Shown in pieces: positions 8,882-15,549 of a stretch of DNA of 44,742 bases (positions are counted from its first letter, which is position 1; the number at the start of each line of letters is the position of its first letter). The notes beneath the pieces were generated by a model. It did not search any database. It saw only the letters and a program-made list of their open reading frames with translations, and had not been told where the DNA came from. Origin of the DNA: Parafannyhessea sp902761955. GTDB taxonomy: Bacteria > Actinomycetota > Coriobacteriia > Coriobacteriales > Atopobiaceae. The translations under genes were made by a program, and so were the position numbers. The stretch covers positions 1 to 44,742 of the forward strand of contig CACWMM010000013.1 in assembly GCA_902761955.1 (NCBI GenBank). Reading direction: 5' to 3'.

Positions 8882-9652
8882 CTACGCCTCCCTCGCGACG
8901 GCGGCGTCAGCCACGGCCGCAGAGGCCGCGCCCTTCTCGCCCTGGGCGTCGAGGTACGCCTGGCCGACGCCCTCGCGCTCCCACTGGCGGACGACTCGGA
9001 AGCCGATAGGGCTGAGCACGACCTCGCACAGCAGCTCGACGAGGGCGCCGGTGACCGAGCAGCTGAGCACCTGGACCCACGTCCAGCCGAAGAAGGTGTG
9101 GCTGACGATGATGGCGAACGTGAGGTTGTCGACGAGCTGGCCCACGAGGGTGGAGGTGTACGAGCGCGCGGCGAACGTGCCGAAGTTGTCCTTCACGAAC
9201 TTGCTGCCGATGAACTGGTTGAGCAGGGAGTTGGTGACGGACGAGAGGAGCATGGAGACCGAGCTGCCAAGGACCACGTACCAGCTGCCGCCAAACGTGG
9301 CGTTGAGGCCCGCGTCCACGGGAGCGAGCCCGGAGGAGTAGTACGCGCCCCAGTGGCCGGGCGCGAGGCTGACGAGCCACAGCAGCGCGACGACCGCGAG
9401 GTTGCACGCGAGCGCGAACACGGAGATCTTGATGGAGGCCTTTGCGCCAAAGCGCTTGGTGATCATGTCCATGCAGAGGAACGATACCCAGCTGAGCGTG
9501 ATGCCGCAGTCGAGCGCAAGGTACGGGAGCGAGACAAGCTCCTTGTTGGCCAGCAGGTTCATGAGGACGACGCTCAGCACGAAGAGCGTGACGTTTGTGC
9601 TGGGCACGTTGCGCAGCAGAAGCCGATAATTCCTAAAAAAGTCCCTAAGCAT
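8882..9652 (-). CDS. VUT-family queuosine precursor transporter (YhhQ-like)
   Basis: A 256-residue membrane protein with about six helices. It resembles the YhhQ/DUF165 (VUT) family, which imports preQ0 or preQ1, the precursors of the tRNA nucleoside queuosine. The segment LLANKELVS and the DxITKRFGAKAS-like loop are characteristic. The last ~30 residues are Ala-rich and cytoplasmic. The start at 9652 has AAAGGAG eight bases before it. The leader holds a stem-loop and A-rich tail like a class-I preQ1 riboswitch, which fits the predicted substrate. The SDR gene follows in the same operon. Confidence 0.85.
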   Translation of the reverse strand: MLRDFFRNYRLLLRNVPSTNVTLFVLSVVLMNLLANKELVSLPYLALDCGITLSWVSFLCMDMITKRFGAKASIKISVFALACNLAVVALLWLVSLAPGHWGAYYSSGLAPVDAGLNATFGGSWYVVLGSSVSMLLSSVTNSLLNQFIGSKFVKDNFGTFAARSYTSTLVGQLVDNLTFAIIVSHTFFGWTWVQVLSCSVTGALVELLCEVVLSPIGFRVVRQWEREGVGQAYLDAQGEKGAASAAVADAAVAREA

Positions 9653-9660
9653 GCGATTGT

Positions 9661-9710
9661 CTCCTTTGGTTTTAGGTTTAACGAGCAGGATTTAGGACCC
9701 GAACTGCTCG
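9661..9710 (-). promoter_or_regulatory. Candidate preQ1 riboswitch (class I-like)
   Basis: On the minus-strand transcript a perfect 7-bp stem (9710-9704 with 9688-9682) closes a 15-base loop that begins UUC then GGGU. It is followed at once by a single-stranded UUAAACCUAAAACCAAA tail running into the GGAG ribosome site. This is the layout of the class-I preQ1 riboswitch: P1, UUC, an L1 that pairs with an A-rich 3' tail, and the ribosome site in the tail. GGGU or GGU can pair with ACCU or ACC in the tail to form the pseudoknot. It lies directly before a queuosine-precursor transporter. The loop is longer than in the textbook examples, so this needs a covariance search. Confidence 0.6.
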
Positions 9711-9859
9711 GCAGACGTTTGCGCCCGCATAGGACGCACGATAGACTAGCATATTCCACGGCAGTCTCGCACGCACGCGCCGGGCTTGCACGCGGCACGC
9801 GGACCGCCCACACGCACCACCCACACACCAAGCGACGGAACCAAGCGACGGAGACTCCC

Positions 9860-10597
9860 ATGGACCCATCCCAACACGACGCGGCGAGAAGGACCGGGAC
9901 GCCGGGGGCCGAAAGGGCGCCGTGGCTTGCGGGCAGGGCCCCCGCCGCACTGTGGCCGCCGCACTTTGGGGTGGCGATATTCGACTTCGACGGAACGATA
10001 TCCGATACCGCGGACCTGTGGCGCAAGGTGGACGAGGCGTTTTTGGGGTCGCGCGGCTTCCAGGTTCCGGCGGACTACGCGCGCACGCTCTCCGTGTTGG
10101 GCTTCGAGGCCGGCGCGCGCTACACCATAGAGCGCTTTGGCCTGCGCGAGTCCGTGCAAGACATCTGCGACGAGTGGAACGCCATGGGACGCGCGCTCTA
10201 CAAGGACGAGGCCCGGCTGCGCCCCGGCGCCGAGGCCTACATCCGTGCGCTGCGTAGGAGGGGAGTTTCCGTCGCCCTCGCGACGACGAACGACCCTGAC
10301 GTGCTGAACTCCATGCGCGGCATCGACATGGACGCGCTCTTCGAGACGAGGGTGCACGGCAAGGACGTGCCCGTGCCCAAGAGCAAGCCGGACATCTACC
10401 TGGAGGCGGCACGACGCCTGGGTGCCGCGCCCGCAGACTGCATCGTGTTCGAGGACATCACGGTAGGCATACGCTCCGCGCGCGGCGCCGGCATGCTCAC
10501 GTGCGGCGTGCGCTCGAACGATCCGGTGCAGGACGCGGAAGAGGTCCGTGCTGCCGCGGACCTCTTCCTGGAAGATTGGCGTGACATCGCGCTGTAG
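9860..10597 (+). CDS. HAD-superfamily phosphatase/phosphoglucomutase-like hydrolase
   Basis: A 245-residue HAD hydrolase with a helical cap (subfamily IA). The nucleophile motif FDFDGTISDT gives Asp42 and Asp44. Motif II is ATTN near 141-144, the conserved Lys follows in the VPKSKPDIY region, and motif IV is FEDITVG near 197-203. The substrate cannot be told from sequence; phosphosugars are common for this group. About 35 extra residues rich in Ala, Arg and Pro precede the core. The ATG at 9860 has GGAG five bases upstream, which supports including them. It is divergent from the transporter operon, and the gap holds the promoters of both. Confidence 0.85.
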   Translation: MDPSQHDAARRTGTPGAERAPWLAGRAPAALWPPHFGVAIFDFDGTISDTADLWRKVDEAFLGSRGFQVPADYARTLSVLGFEAGARYTIERFGLRESVQDICDEWNAMGRALYKDEARLRPGAEAYIRALRRRGVSVALATTNDPDVLNSMRGIDMDALFETRVHGKDVPVPKSKPDIYLEAARRLGAAPADCIVFEDITVGIRSARGAGMLTCGVRSNDPVQDAEEVRAAADLFLEDWRDIAL

Positions 10598-10613
10598 GGC
10601 CAGCGCGGGCAAC

Positions 10614-12044
10614 CTAGAGCTCGAGCCTCATGAGGCGCGCGATGGACACGATGTAGATCTTGAGCGCGCGACGCAGCGTCTCTTCCGCGATGCCCTCGTC
10701 GGGACCGTGCTCCGGCCCGACCCACCCCGGCAGCCTCGCCTCCGGGTCGTTCGGACCAAAGGCGCAGGCGCGGCTGAAGTTGCGCGCGTACGTGCCGCCG
10801 CCGATGACCATCGCCTCAGCCGGCCTCCCCGTGTACTCGTGATACGTGTCGAGCAGGCACCTGATCTCCGGCGACGTGGGCTCGATGTAGAACGGGACCT
10901 TCACGCCGTCCACGTCGAACGTCAGACCATGCTCCTCGCCGATCGTCGCGAGCGCGCGTGCGATCTCCTCGTCCGTGGTCGAGGTGGGATAGCGCGAGTC
11001 CACCGTCTGCACGAAGCGGCCGCCCTCGGTGCGCACCGTGCCTCCGATGCAGGTAAGAGGGCCGAACTTCTCGTCCGCAGACGCAATGCCCACCGAAGAT
11101 CCGTCCGTGGAAGCGGCGCAAAGCAGGTGCTCGAACGAGAGGAACGCACGCTCGCGCTCGGAGCAGACGTCGTGGGCCAGGAGGTAGTCCGCAAGCACGC
11201 CTATGGCGTTGACGGTTCCCGCCGGCAGTGACGCGTGTCCGCCGATGCCGTGCGCGACGACCCGTGCAAGCCCCTCGCCCACCGGCTCTATGTCGACGCC
11301 GTCCGCCGCGGGAAGCTCGCCCGCGTCGACCCGCACGAGTGCGGTCGCCTGGCCGGGAATCGCATTGGCAACCGTTCCGGCATCGAGTTCCACGATGCGG
11401 CTACCGGGGGCATCTCCCGCGATGACCTCGCTCGTGAAGTGGCCGTGGAAGACGCCCTTCTCCCCGCAGATAAGCGGGAAGTCGGCGTCGGGCGTGAACG
11501 CGAACGCGGGTTCCTCGTAGTGGGCGAGGTACCACTTGAGGTCGCCCATCTCGCACTCCTCCTCGTTGCCCACGAGGCAGCGCAGGGTGTACGGCAGCAG
11601 GCTGCCCGACTTATCCACCTTGCGCTTGAAGAAGTGCGCCGCATAGAGCGAGAGCACGAACGGGCCCTTGTCGTCCAGCACGCCGCGGCCGATGAGATAG
11701 CCCTCGCGACGCGTCACGTCGAAGGGGTCGACCGTCCAGCCAAGTCCCTCGGGAACGACGTCCGTGTGGGCGATGGTCGCGATCTGGCGGTCGGACGCGC
11801 CCGGAAGGTCGGCGTAGCCTATGTAGCCGTCGCACTCGTGGGCATCCAACCCCAGCCTTCGCGCGATGCCGAGCGCGGCCACGAGCGCATCATGGCTTCC
11901 CTTGCCCCACGGCATACCTGGACCCGCCGTCTTGGGGTCTCGCACGGAGCGGATCCTCACCAGCGTGCGGATGTCCTCGACCGCGTCCTCCCAAATCTCG
12001 TCGACGTAGGCGTCGACCTCTTGCTCGAGCTTCTCGTCAGGCAT
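10614..12044 (-). CDS. M20-family dipeptidase, PepV/Sapep type (copy 2)
   Basis: A 476-residue paralogue of the dipeptidase at 6609-8021. The same active-site residues are present: His93, Asp95, Asp124, Glu162/Glu163, Asp186 and His446. The two proteins align almost without gaps over their length but differ at many sites, so this is an old duplication. The 3' ends, however, share 41 identical bases. GGAGG lies five bases before the ATG and a TACCAT -10 about 35 bases before it. The gene is convergent with the HAD gene, 16 bases away. Two such enzymes suggest a peptide-fermenting diet, which is inference. Confidence 0.9.
   Translation of the reverse strand: MPDEKLEQEVDAYVDEIWEDAVEDIRTLVRIRSVRDPKTAGPGMPWGKGSHDALVAALGIARRLGLDAHECDGYIGYADLPGASDRQIATIAHTDVVPEGLGWTVDPFDVTRREGYLIGRGVLDDKGPFVLSLYAAHFFKRKVDKSGSLLPYTLRCLVGNEEECEMGDLKWYLAHYEEPAFAFTPDADFPLICGEKGVFHGHFTSEVIAGDAPGSRIVELDAGTVANAIPGQATALVRVDAGELPAADGVDIEPVGEGLARVVAHGIGGHASLPAGTVNAIGVLADYLLAHDVCSERERAFLSFEHLLCAASTDGSSVGIASADEKFGPLTCIGGTVRTEGGRFVQTVDSRYPTSTTDEEIARALATIGEEHGLTFDVDGVKVPFYIEPTSPEIRCLLDTYHEYTGRPAEAMVIGGGTYARNFSRACAFGPNDPEARLPGWVGPEHGPDEGIAEETLRRALKIYIVSIARLMRLEL
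10620..10660. repeat. Direct repeat, copy 2 (3' end of dipeptidase 2)
   Basis: 41 bases identical to 6615-6655 in the same orientation, about 4.0 kb apart. The copies flank the transporter, SDR and HAD genes. Confidence 0.85.
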
Positions 12045-12079
12045 GCTTCCTCCATCTCTCGTGTCGTTGTGCGAGACCC

Positions 12080-12085
12080 ATGGTA
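12080..12085 (-). promoter_or_regulatory. -10 element of dipeptidase 2
   Basis: TACCAT on the minus strand, about 35 bases before the start codon. No clear -35 is seen. Confidence 0.3.
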
Positions 12086-12139
12086 CACGCCAGGTTGTAC
12101 TTGTTGCTTCGCCCTTGGCGCAAACGAAGACCGCACATC

Positions 12140-12165
12140 AAAAAAGGGACCGCCGAAGCGGTCCC
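12140..12165 (-). terminator. Rho-independent terminator of cold-shock gene
   Basis: A perfect 8-bp GC stem (12146-12153 with 12158-12165) with a four-base loop, followed on the minus strand by six T residues. It lies 24 bases after the cold-shock gene stop. Confidence 0.92.
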
Positions 12166-12189
12166 CATTCAGCTCTGTTGGGTTGATGA

Positions 12190-12393
12190 TTAGAGCTTAC
12201 GGACGTTGGAAGCCTGGAGCTTGCCGTTCTGGCCAGTGGTGATATCGAACTCGACAGCCTGACCCTCGTCGAGAGTCTTGTAGCCGTCCATCTGAATCTC
12301 GGAGTAGTGGACGAACAGGTCGTCGCCGTCCTCGCGAGAGATGAAGCCGTAGCCCTTGTCGGCGTTGAACCACTTAACAGTACCCTGAGCCAT
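12190..12393 (-). CDS. csp: Cold-shock protein (CspA family)
   Basis: A 67-residue single cold-shock domain that binds single-stranded RNA/DNA and melts RNA structure. RNP1 (KGYGFI) and RNP2 (LFVHY) are intact and the length is typical. The start is the ATG of MAQGTVKWFN at 12393 with AAAGG upstream; an upstream in-frame start nine codons earlier is not needed. It is a stand-alone gene with a strong terminator. A hairpin lies in the leader just before the ribosome site, as is common for post-transcriptional control of such genes. Codon choice looks more biased than in neighbouring genes, as expected for high expression. Confidence 0.95.
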   Translation of the reverse strand: MAQGTVKWFNADKGYGFISREDGDDLFVHYSEIQMDGYKTLDEGQAVEFDITTGQNGKLQASNVRKL

Positions 12394-12410
12394 GTCGTGC
12401 CTTTCTTTCT

Positions 12411-12427
12411 TGTTCCGCAAGGGAACA
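12411..12427 (-). promoter_or_regulatory. Leader hairpin of cold-shock gene
   Basis: A perfect 6-bp inverted repeat (12411-12416 with 12422-12427) about 17 bases upstream of the start codon, just before the pyrimidine/purine-rich ribosome-site region. A thermosensor-like role is only a guess. A minus-strand TAATAT at 12494-12489 further upstream could be the -10. Confidence 0.35.
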
Positions 12428-12630
12428 TGAACGCTGCGCTTACGCGCGATACATTGTGCAACCCGCCCTGCGGCGCGTCACGAGGGATATATTACCCCAA
12501 AGACCCCGCGACCTCTCCCACAAACCGTTTACGGACGAAATTCGACCCCAAATTGAATCATTGCTTCCCGAAACCCAAAGGCAGCTGCATGAAAACACGA
12601 CTCGCCGGACTTCCACACCTATCTTTCACG

Positions 12631-13020
12631 CTACGACAGCTCCGCCTCCAGCTCCGTAAACTCCTCTGGAATGGTTCCGTCCGCATGGAAAGCACTTGCG
12701 ATGGCGGTTGCCTGCGCGCGCCGGAGAGAGGCCTCGGCATCGTCCCCCTGCCGCTCGTAAGCGAGCGCCACCTTGTCGAGGGCGTATGCGGCATACGCGG
12801 CCACCGACTCCCCCACGCCAGACAGCGTCATCATGGTGACGAGCGACTGGGGCGAGAGCGCCATGGCCGTCTGCGCGTCCAGATCGAGCAGCTCCCCCAC
12901 GGCACGCTCGACCTCGCCTACGCGAGCAAAGTCGCCGTTGCAGAGCGCCCCGCGCAGGCTTGTGCTCACAGCCTCCACAAAGCGACCGATCACCTCAAGC
13001 AAATAGTCGTGCTGCAGCAT
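12631..13020 (-). CDS. DUF6483-like helical protein
   Basis: A 129-residue all-helical protein. The start MLQHDYLLEVI and the general layout resemble the DUF6483 proteins of Firmicutes and Coriobacteria, whose function is unknown. It has no signal peptide and no catalytic motif. The second half looks like one TPR-type helical pair (ALDKVALAYERQGD). I start at the ATG at 13020 because GGAGG lies just upstream; four earlier codons are in frame. It is downstream of ruvB on the same strand with an 97-base gap, so possibly in the same transcript. Confidence 0.65.
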   Translation of the reverse strand: MLQHDYLLEVIGRFVEAVSTSLRGALCNGDFARVGEVERAVGELLDLDAQTAMALSPQSLVTMMTLSGVGESVAAYAAYALDKVALAYERQGDDAEASLRRAQATAIASAFHADGTIPEEFTELEAELS

Positions 13021-13117
13021 TCGCCCCTCCAAACCATAGCCCCGTGGTAACTCTGTCCCGCGAGGCCTCGTCCGTCCCCAGATATCCGAACGTAGTATAT
13101 GCCTACAGCCGCAAGCC

Positions 13118-14191
13118 CTACCTCGTGGCGGGCGGAACTACTCCAAGGTGCTCGAACGCGAGCTGCGTGGCTTGTCTGCCTTGGGGTGTCCTGATGATGA
13201 GGCCCGTCTGAAGCAGATACGGCTCGTATACGTCCTCAAGCGTTGCGGGGTCCTCGCCAACTGCGTTTGCTACGGTCGTGAGCCCGACCGGCCTTCCCCT
13301 GAACGTCTTCGTGAGGGCCGTGAGGATCTTCACGTCCATCCAGTCGAGACCCATCTCGTCGATTTCGAAGAACTTCAGCGCCTCGGCCGCGATGTCCCAC
13401 GTGATGCTTCCCTCGGCCTTCACCTGTGCGTAGTCGCGAACGCGCTTGAGGAGCCGGTTCGCAAGTCGCGGCGTGCCGCGGGAGCGCGACGCAATCTCAA
13501 GCGCCCCCTGCTGGTCTATATCCACGCCGAGGATGCCCGCCGACCTCACGACGATACGAGCGAGCTCCTCCGTCGTGTAGTAGTCGAGACGATAGCTGAT
13601 GCCAAAACGGTCGCGCAGCGGGCCGGTGAGAAGACCAGTCCTCGTGGTCGCACCTATGAGCGTGAACCGTGGCACGTCCAGCCTGATGGATCTTGCGGCG
13701 GGCCCCTTGCCTATCACGATGTCCAGGAAGAAGTCCTCCATCGCGGGATAGAGTACTTCCTCCACCTGATGGTTCAAGCGGTGTATCTCGTCGACGAAGA
13801 GGATGTCACCCTCCTCGAGGTTCGTGAGTATGGCCGCAAGGTCGCCGGTCCTCTCGATCGCGGGTCCCGAAGTCGTGTGGAGCTTCGCCCCCATCTCGTT
13901 CGCCACGACGCCTGCAAGCGTCGTCTTGCCCAGTCCCGGAGGACCCGAGAAGATGACGTGGTCAAGGGGCTCGTTTCTTTCCTTTGCCGCCTGAATCAGG
14001 ACGCGGAGGTTCTCCCTCACGCGCTCCTGCCCGCAGTAGTCGTCCAGCGACTTTGGTCTCAGAGTGCGGTCTACGTCGAGGTCGTCCGCGGTGAGCTCCG
14101 CTGTGACAGACCTGGGGCCCGTCTCGTGCATGCCCCGCATCCCTGCCGTTCCCGCATCCTCGAACAGGTCGTCCCTACCAGCTTCCCACAT
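13118..14191 (-). CDS. ruvB: Holliday junction branch migration ATPase RuvB
   Basis: A 357-residue AAA+ motor that drives branch migration of Holliday junctions in a complex with RuvA. Walker A is GPPGLGKT at 83-90 and Walker B is DEIH from Asp134; the arginine-finger region (GATTRTGLLTGPLRDRFG) and the C-terminal winged helix are complete. The N-terminus is about 20 residues longer than the usual RuvB, and later ATGs at codons 18 and 21 are possible starts. It lies three bases after ruvA and is the last of the ruvC-ruvA-ruvB operon. Confidence 0.97.
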   Translation of the reverse strand: MWEAGRDDLFEDAGTAGMRGMHETGPRSVTAELTADDLDVDRTLRPKSLDDYCGQERVRENLRVLIQAAKERNEPLDHVIFSGPPGLGKTTLAGVVANEMGAKLHTTSGPAIERTGDLAAILTNLEEGDILFVDEIHRLNHQVEEVLYPAMEDFFLDIVIGKGPAARSIRLDVPRFTLIGATTRTGLLTGPLRDRFGISYRLDYYTTEELARIVVRSAGILGVDIDQQGALEIASRSRGTPRLANRLLKRVRDYAQVKAEGSITWDIAAEALKFFEIDEMGLDWMDVKILTALTKTFRGRPVGLTTVANAVGEDPATLEDVYEPYLLQTGLIIRTPQGRQATQLAFEHLGVVPPATR

Positions 14192-14194
14192 GGC

Positions 14195-14827
14195 CTATGC
14201 CCCGCTTCCGAGCCTCTTGAGCGCGTACGACAGCACCTGCTGTATGGTCGTCGCCCCCGCTTCCTCGTGGCCTTGCAGCGCGAGCTCGACCTCCTGCGAG
14301 GTAAAGCCCATGGAGAGGAGCGCGTCGGTTGCCTCCGCCTGCACCGGAAGTGCGGGAACGGAAGCGACAACGTCGCCGCGCGATGGTTGTGAGAGACCGA
14401 CAAGGCTCCTGAGCTCGGCATCTTTCTGGAACACGCCCTCGAGCTCCACAAGCAGCCGCTGAGCCTTCTTCTTACCGACCCCCGACACCTGGCTCATGCG
14501 TCCCACGTCCTCCGTTGCGACGACCGTGGCCAGCTCCTGCGGCTTGAACGTGGAGAGCACGGACAGCGTGAGCTTCGGGCCAACTCCCGAGATCGCGACG
14601 AGGCGGTCGAAGAGCGCCCGCTCCTCGCGCGTCGAGAAGCCATATAGCTCCATGGCATCCTCACGAACGATGAGCCTCGTGAGAAGCGTGACGCCCGCCT
14701 CTCCCGCGGGAGGAAGCGACGCCGCCGTGTTCGCCGAGACCCCGAGCTCGTACCCGACCCCGTTGACGTCCAGCACGACATGCGTCGGCAGGACCTCTAC
14801 GAGGGTACCTGTTAGCCTTACTATCAT
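14195..14827 (-). CDS. ruvA: Holliday junction DNA helicase subunit RuvA
   Basis: A 210-residue protein of usual length. It has an N-terminal OB fold (MIVRLTGTL to about residue 65), two helix-hairpin-helix motifs in the middle (ISGVGPK and VSGVGKKKA) that hold the junction, and the C-terminal RuvB-binding domain. It overlaps the ruvC stop by four bases (ATGA), which indicates translational coupling. The operon order C-A-B is the standard one. Confidence 0.97.
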   Translation of the reverse strand: MIVRLTGTLVEVLPTHVVLDVNGVGYELGVSANTAASLPPAGEAGVTLLTRLIVREDAMELYGFSTREERALFDRLVAISGVGPKLTLSVLSTFKPQELATVVATEDVGRMSQVSGVGKKKAQRLLVELEGVFQKDAELRSLVGLSQPSRGDVVASVPALPVQAEATDALLSMGFTSQEVELALQGHEEAGATTIQQVLSYALKRLGSGA

Positions 14828-15477
14828 TTGCTGCTCCTCCTGCTCGCCCGCGTGGAGAAGAGCGGGTCGCCCTTGCCCTGAGCGCGTGCTATGTTCGCGG
14901 CAGTCGCTGCCGCGGTAATCTGACGTGCCGCCTCAGCATCCGCCTCGCGCTGCGCTCGCTCCTGCTCCCTCAGCTGGTCCGTCGCGACGGCACGCGCGAT
15001 GTTTCTCGTGCGCTTGAGGTTCGCGTAGCAGATGGCAGCCGCAAGCGCGTCCGCGGCATGGTCCGGCTTCGGATCGTGATCGAGGCCCAGGATGTTGCGC
15101 ACCATGTAGATGACTTGTCGCTTGTCCGCAGAGCCAGTGCCCACGACGGCTTGCTTGATCTGCATAGGAGTGAACTCCCCCACCGCAAGCCCCGCATTGG
15201 AGCATGCCACGATCGCGGCACCACGGGCATGGGCCGTGGCGATGGCGGAGCGCGTGTTCTCCCCGAAGAAGATCCTCTCGATCGAGAGCTGCGAGGGATG
15301 GTAGCGACCGATGACCTCGGTGAGGTCGTCGAATATCCTTCCAAGCCGCTGGTCGATGGGCTCGGAGGCCTTTGTCGTGACGCAGCCATAGGCGCGGGCA
15401 CGACAAAGGGAGCCGCGTGTCTCGACCACACCCCACCCCGTGTGCGCAAGACCTGGGTCTATGCCAAGTATTATCAC
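14824..15477 (-). CDS. ruvC: Holliday junction endonuclease RuvC
   Basis: A 217-residue resolvase with an RNase-H fold. The acidic active site is visible: Asp7 in GIDPG, Glu67 in SIERIFF, and His140/Asp143 in the HAAD segment. The last ~45 residues form an Ala/Gln/Arg-rich tail beyond the usual ~170-residue core. The first gene of ruvCAB. Its promoter region holds a GAAC-N4-GTTC palindrome fitting a LexA box and a TACCAT -10, so SOS control of the operon is likely. Confidence 0.97.
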   Translation of the reverse strand: MIILGIDPGLAHTGWGVVETRGSLCRARAYGCVTTKASEPIDQRLGRIFDDLTEVIGRYHPSQLSIERIFFGENTRSAIATAHARGAAIVACSNAGLAVGEFTPMQIKQAVVGTGSADKRQVIYMVRNILGLDHDPKPDHAADALAAAICYANLKRTRNIARAVATDQLREQERAQREADAEAARQITAAATAANIARAQGKGDPLFSTRASRRSSK

Positions 15478-15505
15478 TATGCCGCCTTACCGTGCATCAC
15501 CAAAC

Positions 15506-15519
15506 AGAACGTTCGTTCT
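15506..15519 (-). promoter_or_regulatory. Putative LexA (SOS) box at ruvCAB
   Basis: The core GAACGTTCGTTC (15507-15518) fits GAAC-N4-GTTC, the Gram-positive SOS operator, with the outer A/T pair also symmetric. It lies just downstream of the -10 and 29 bases before the ruvC start, so a bound repressor would block transcription. Confidence 0.65.
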
Positions 15520-15525
15520 ATGGTA
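15520..15525 (-). promoter_or_regulatory. -10 element of ruvCAB
   Basis: TACCAT on the minus strand preceded by TGC (extended -10). It is adjacent to the SOS-like box and about 42 bases before the ruvC start. Confidence 0.4.
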
Positions 15526-15549
15526 GCACAGCAGGGCGCCGTAGCGTGG

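Noticed and set aside
6504..9341. Long plus-strand open frame (945 codons) opposite the dipeptidase and SDR genes
   Set aside because: It spans several real minus-strand genes and the non-coding gap between them, and its product has antisense composition.
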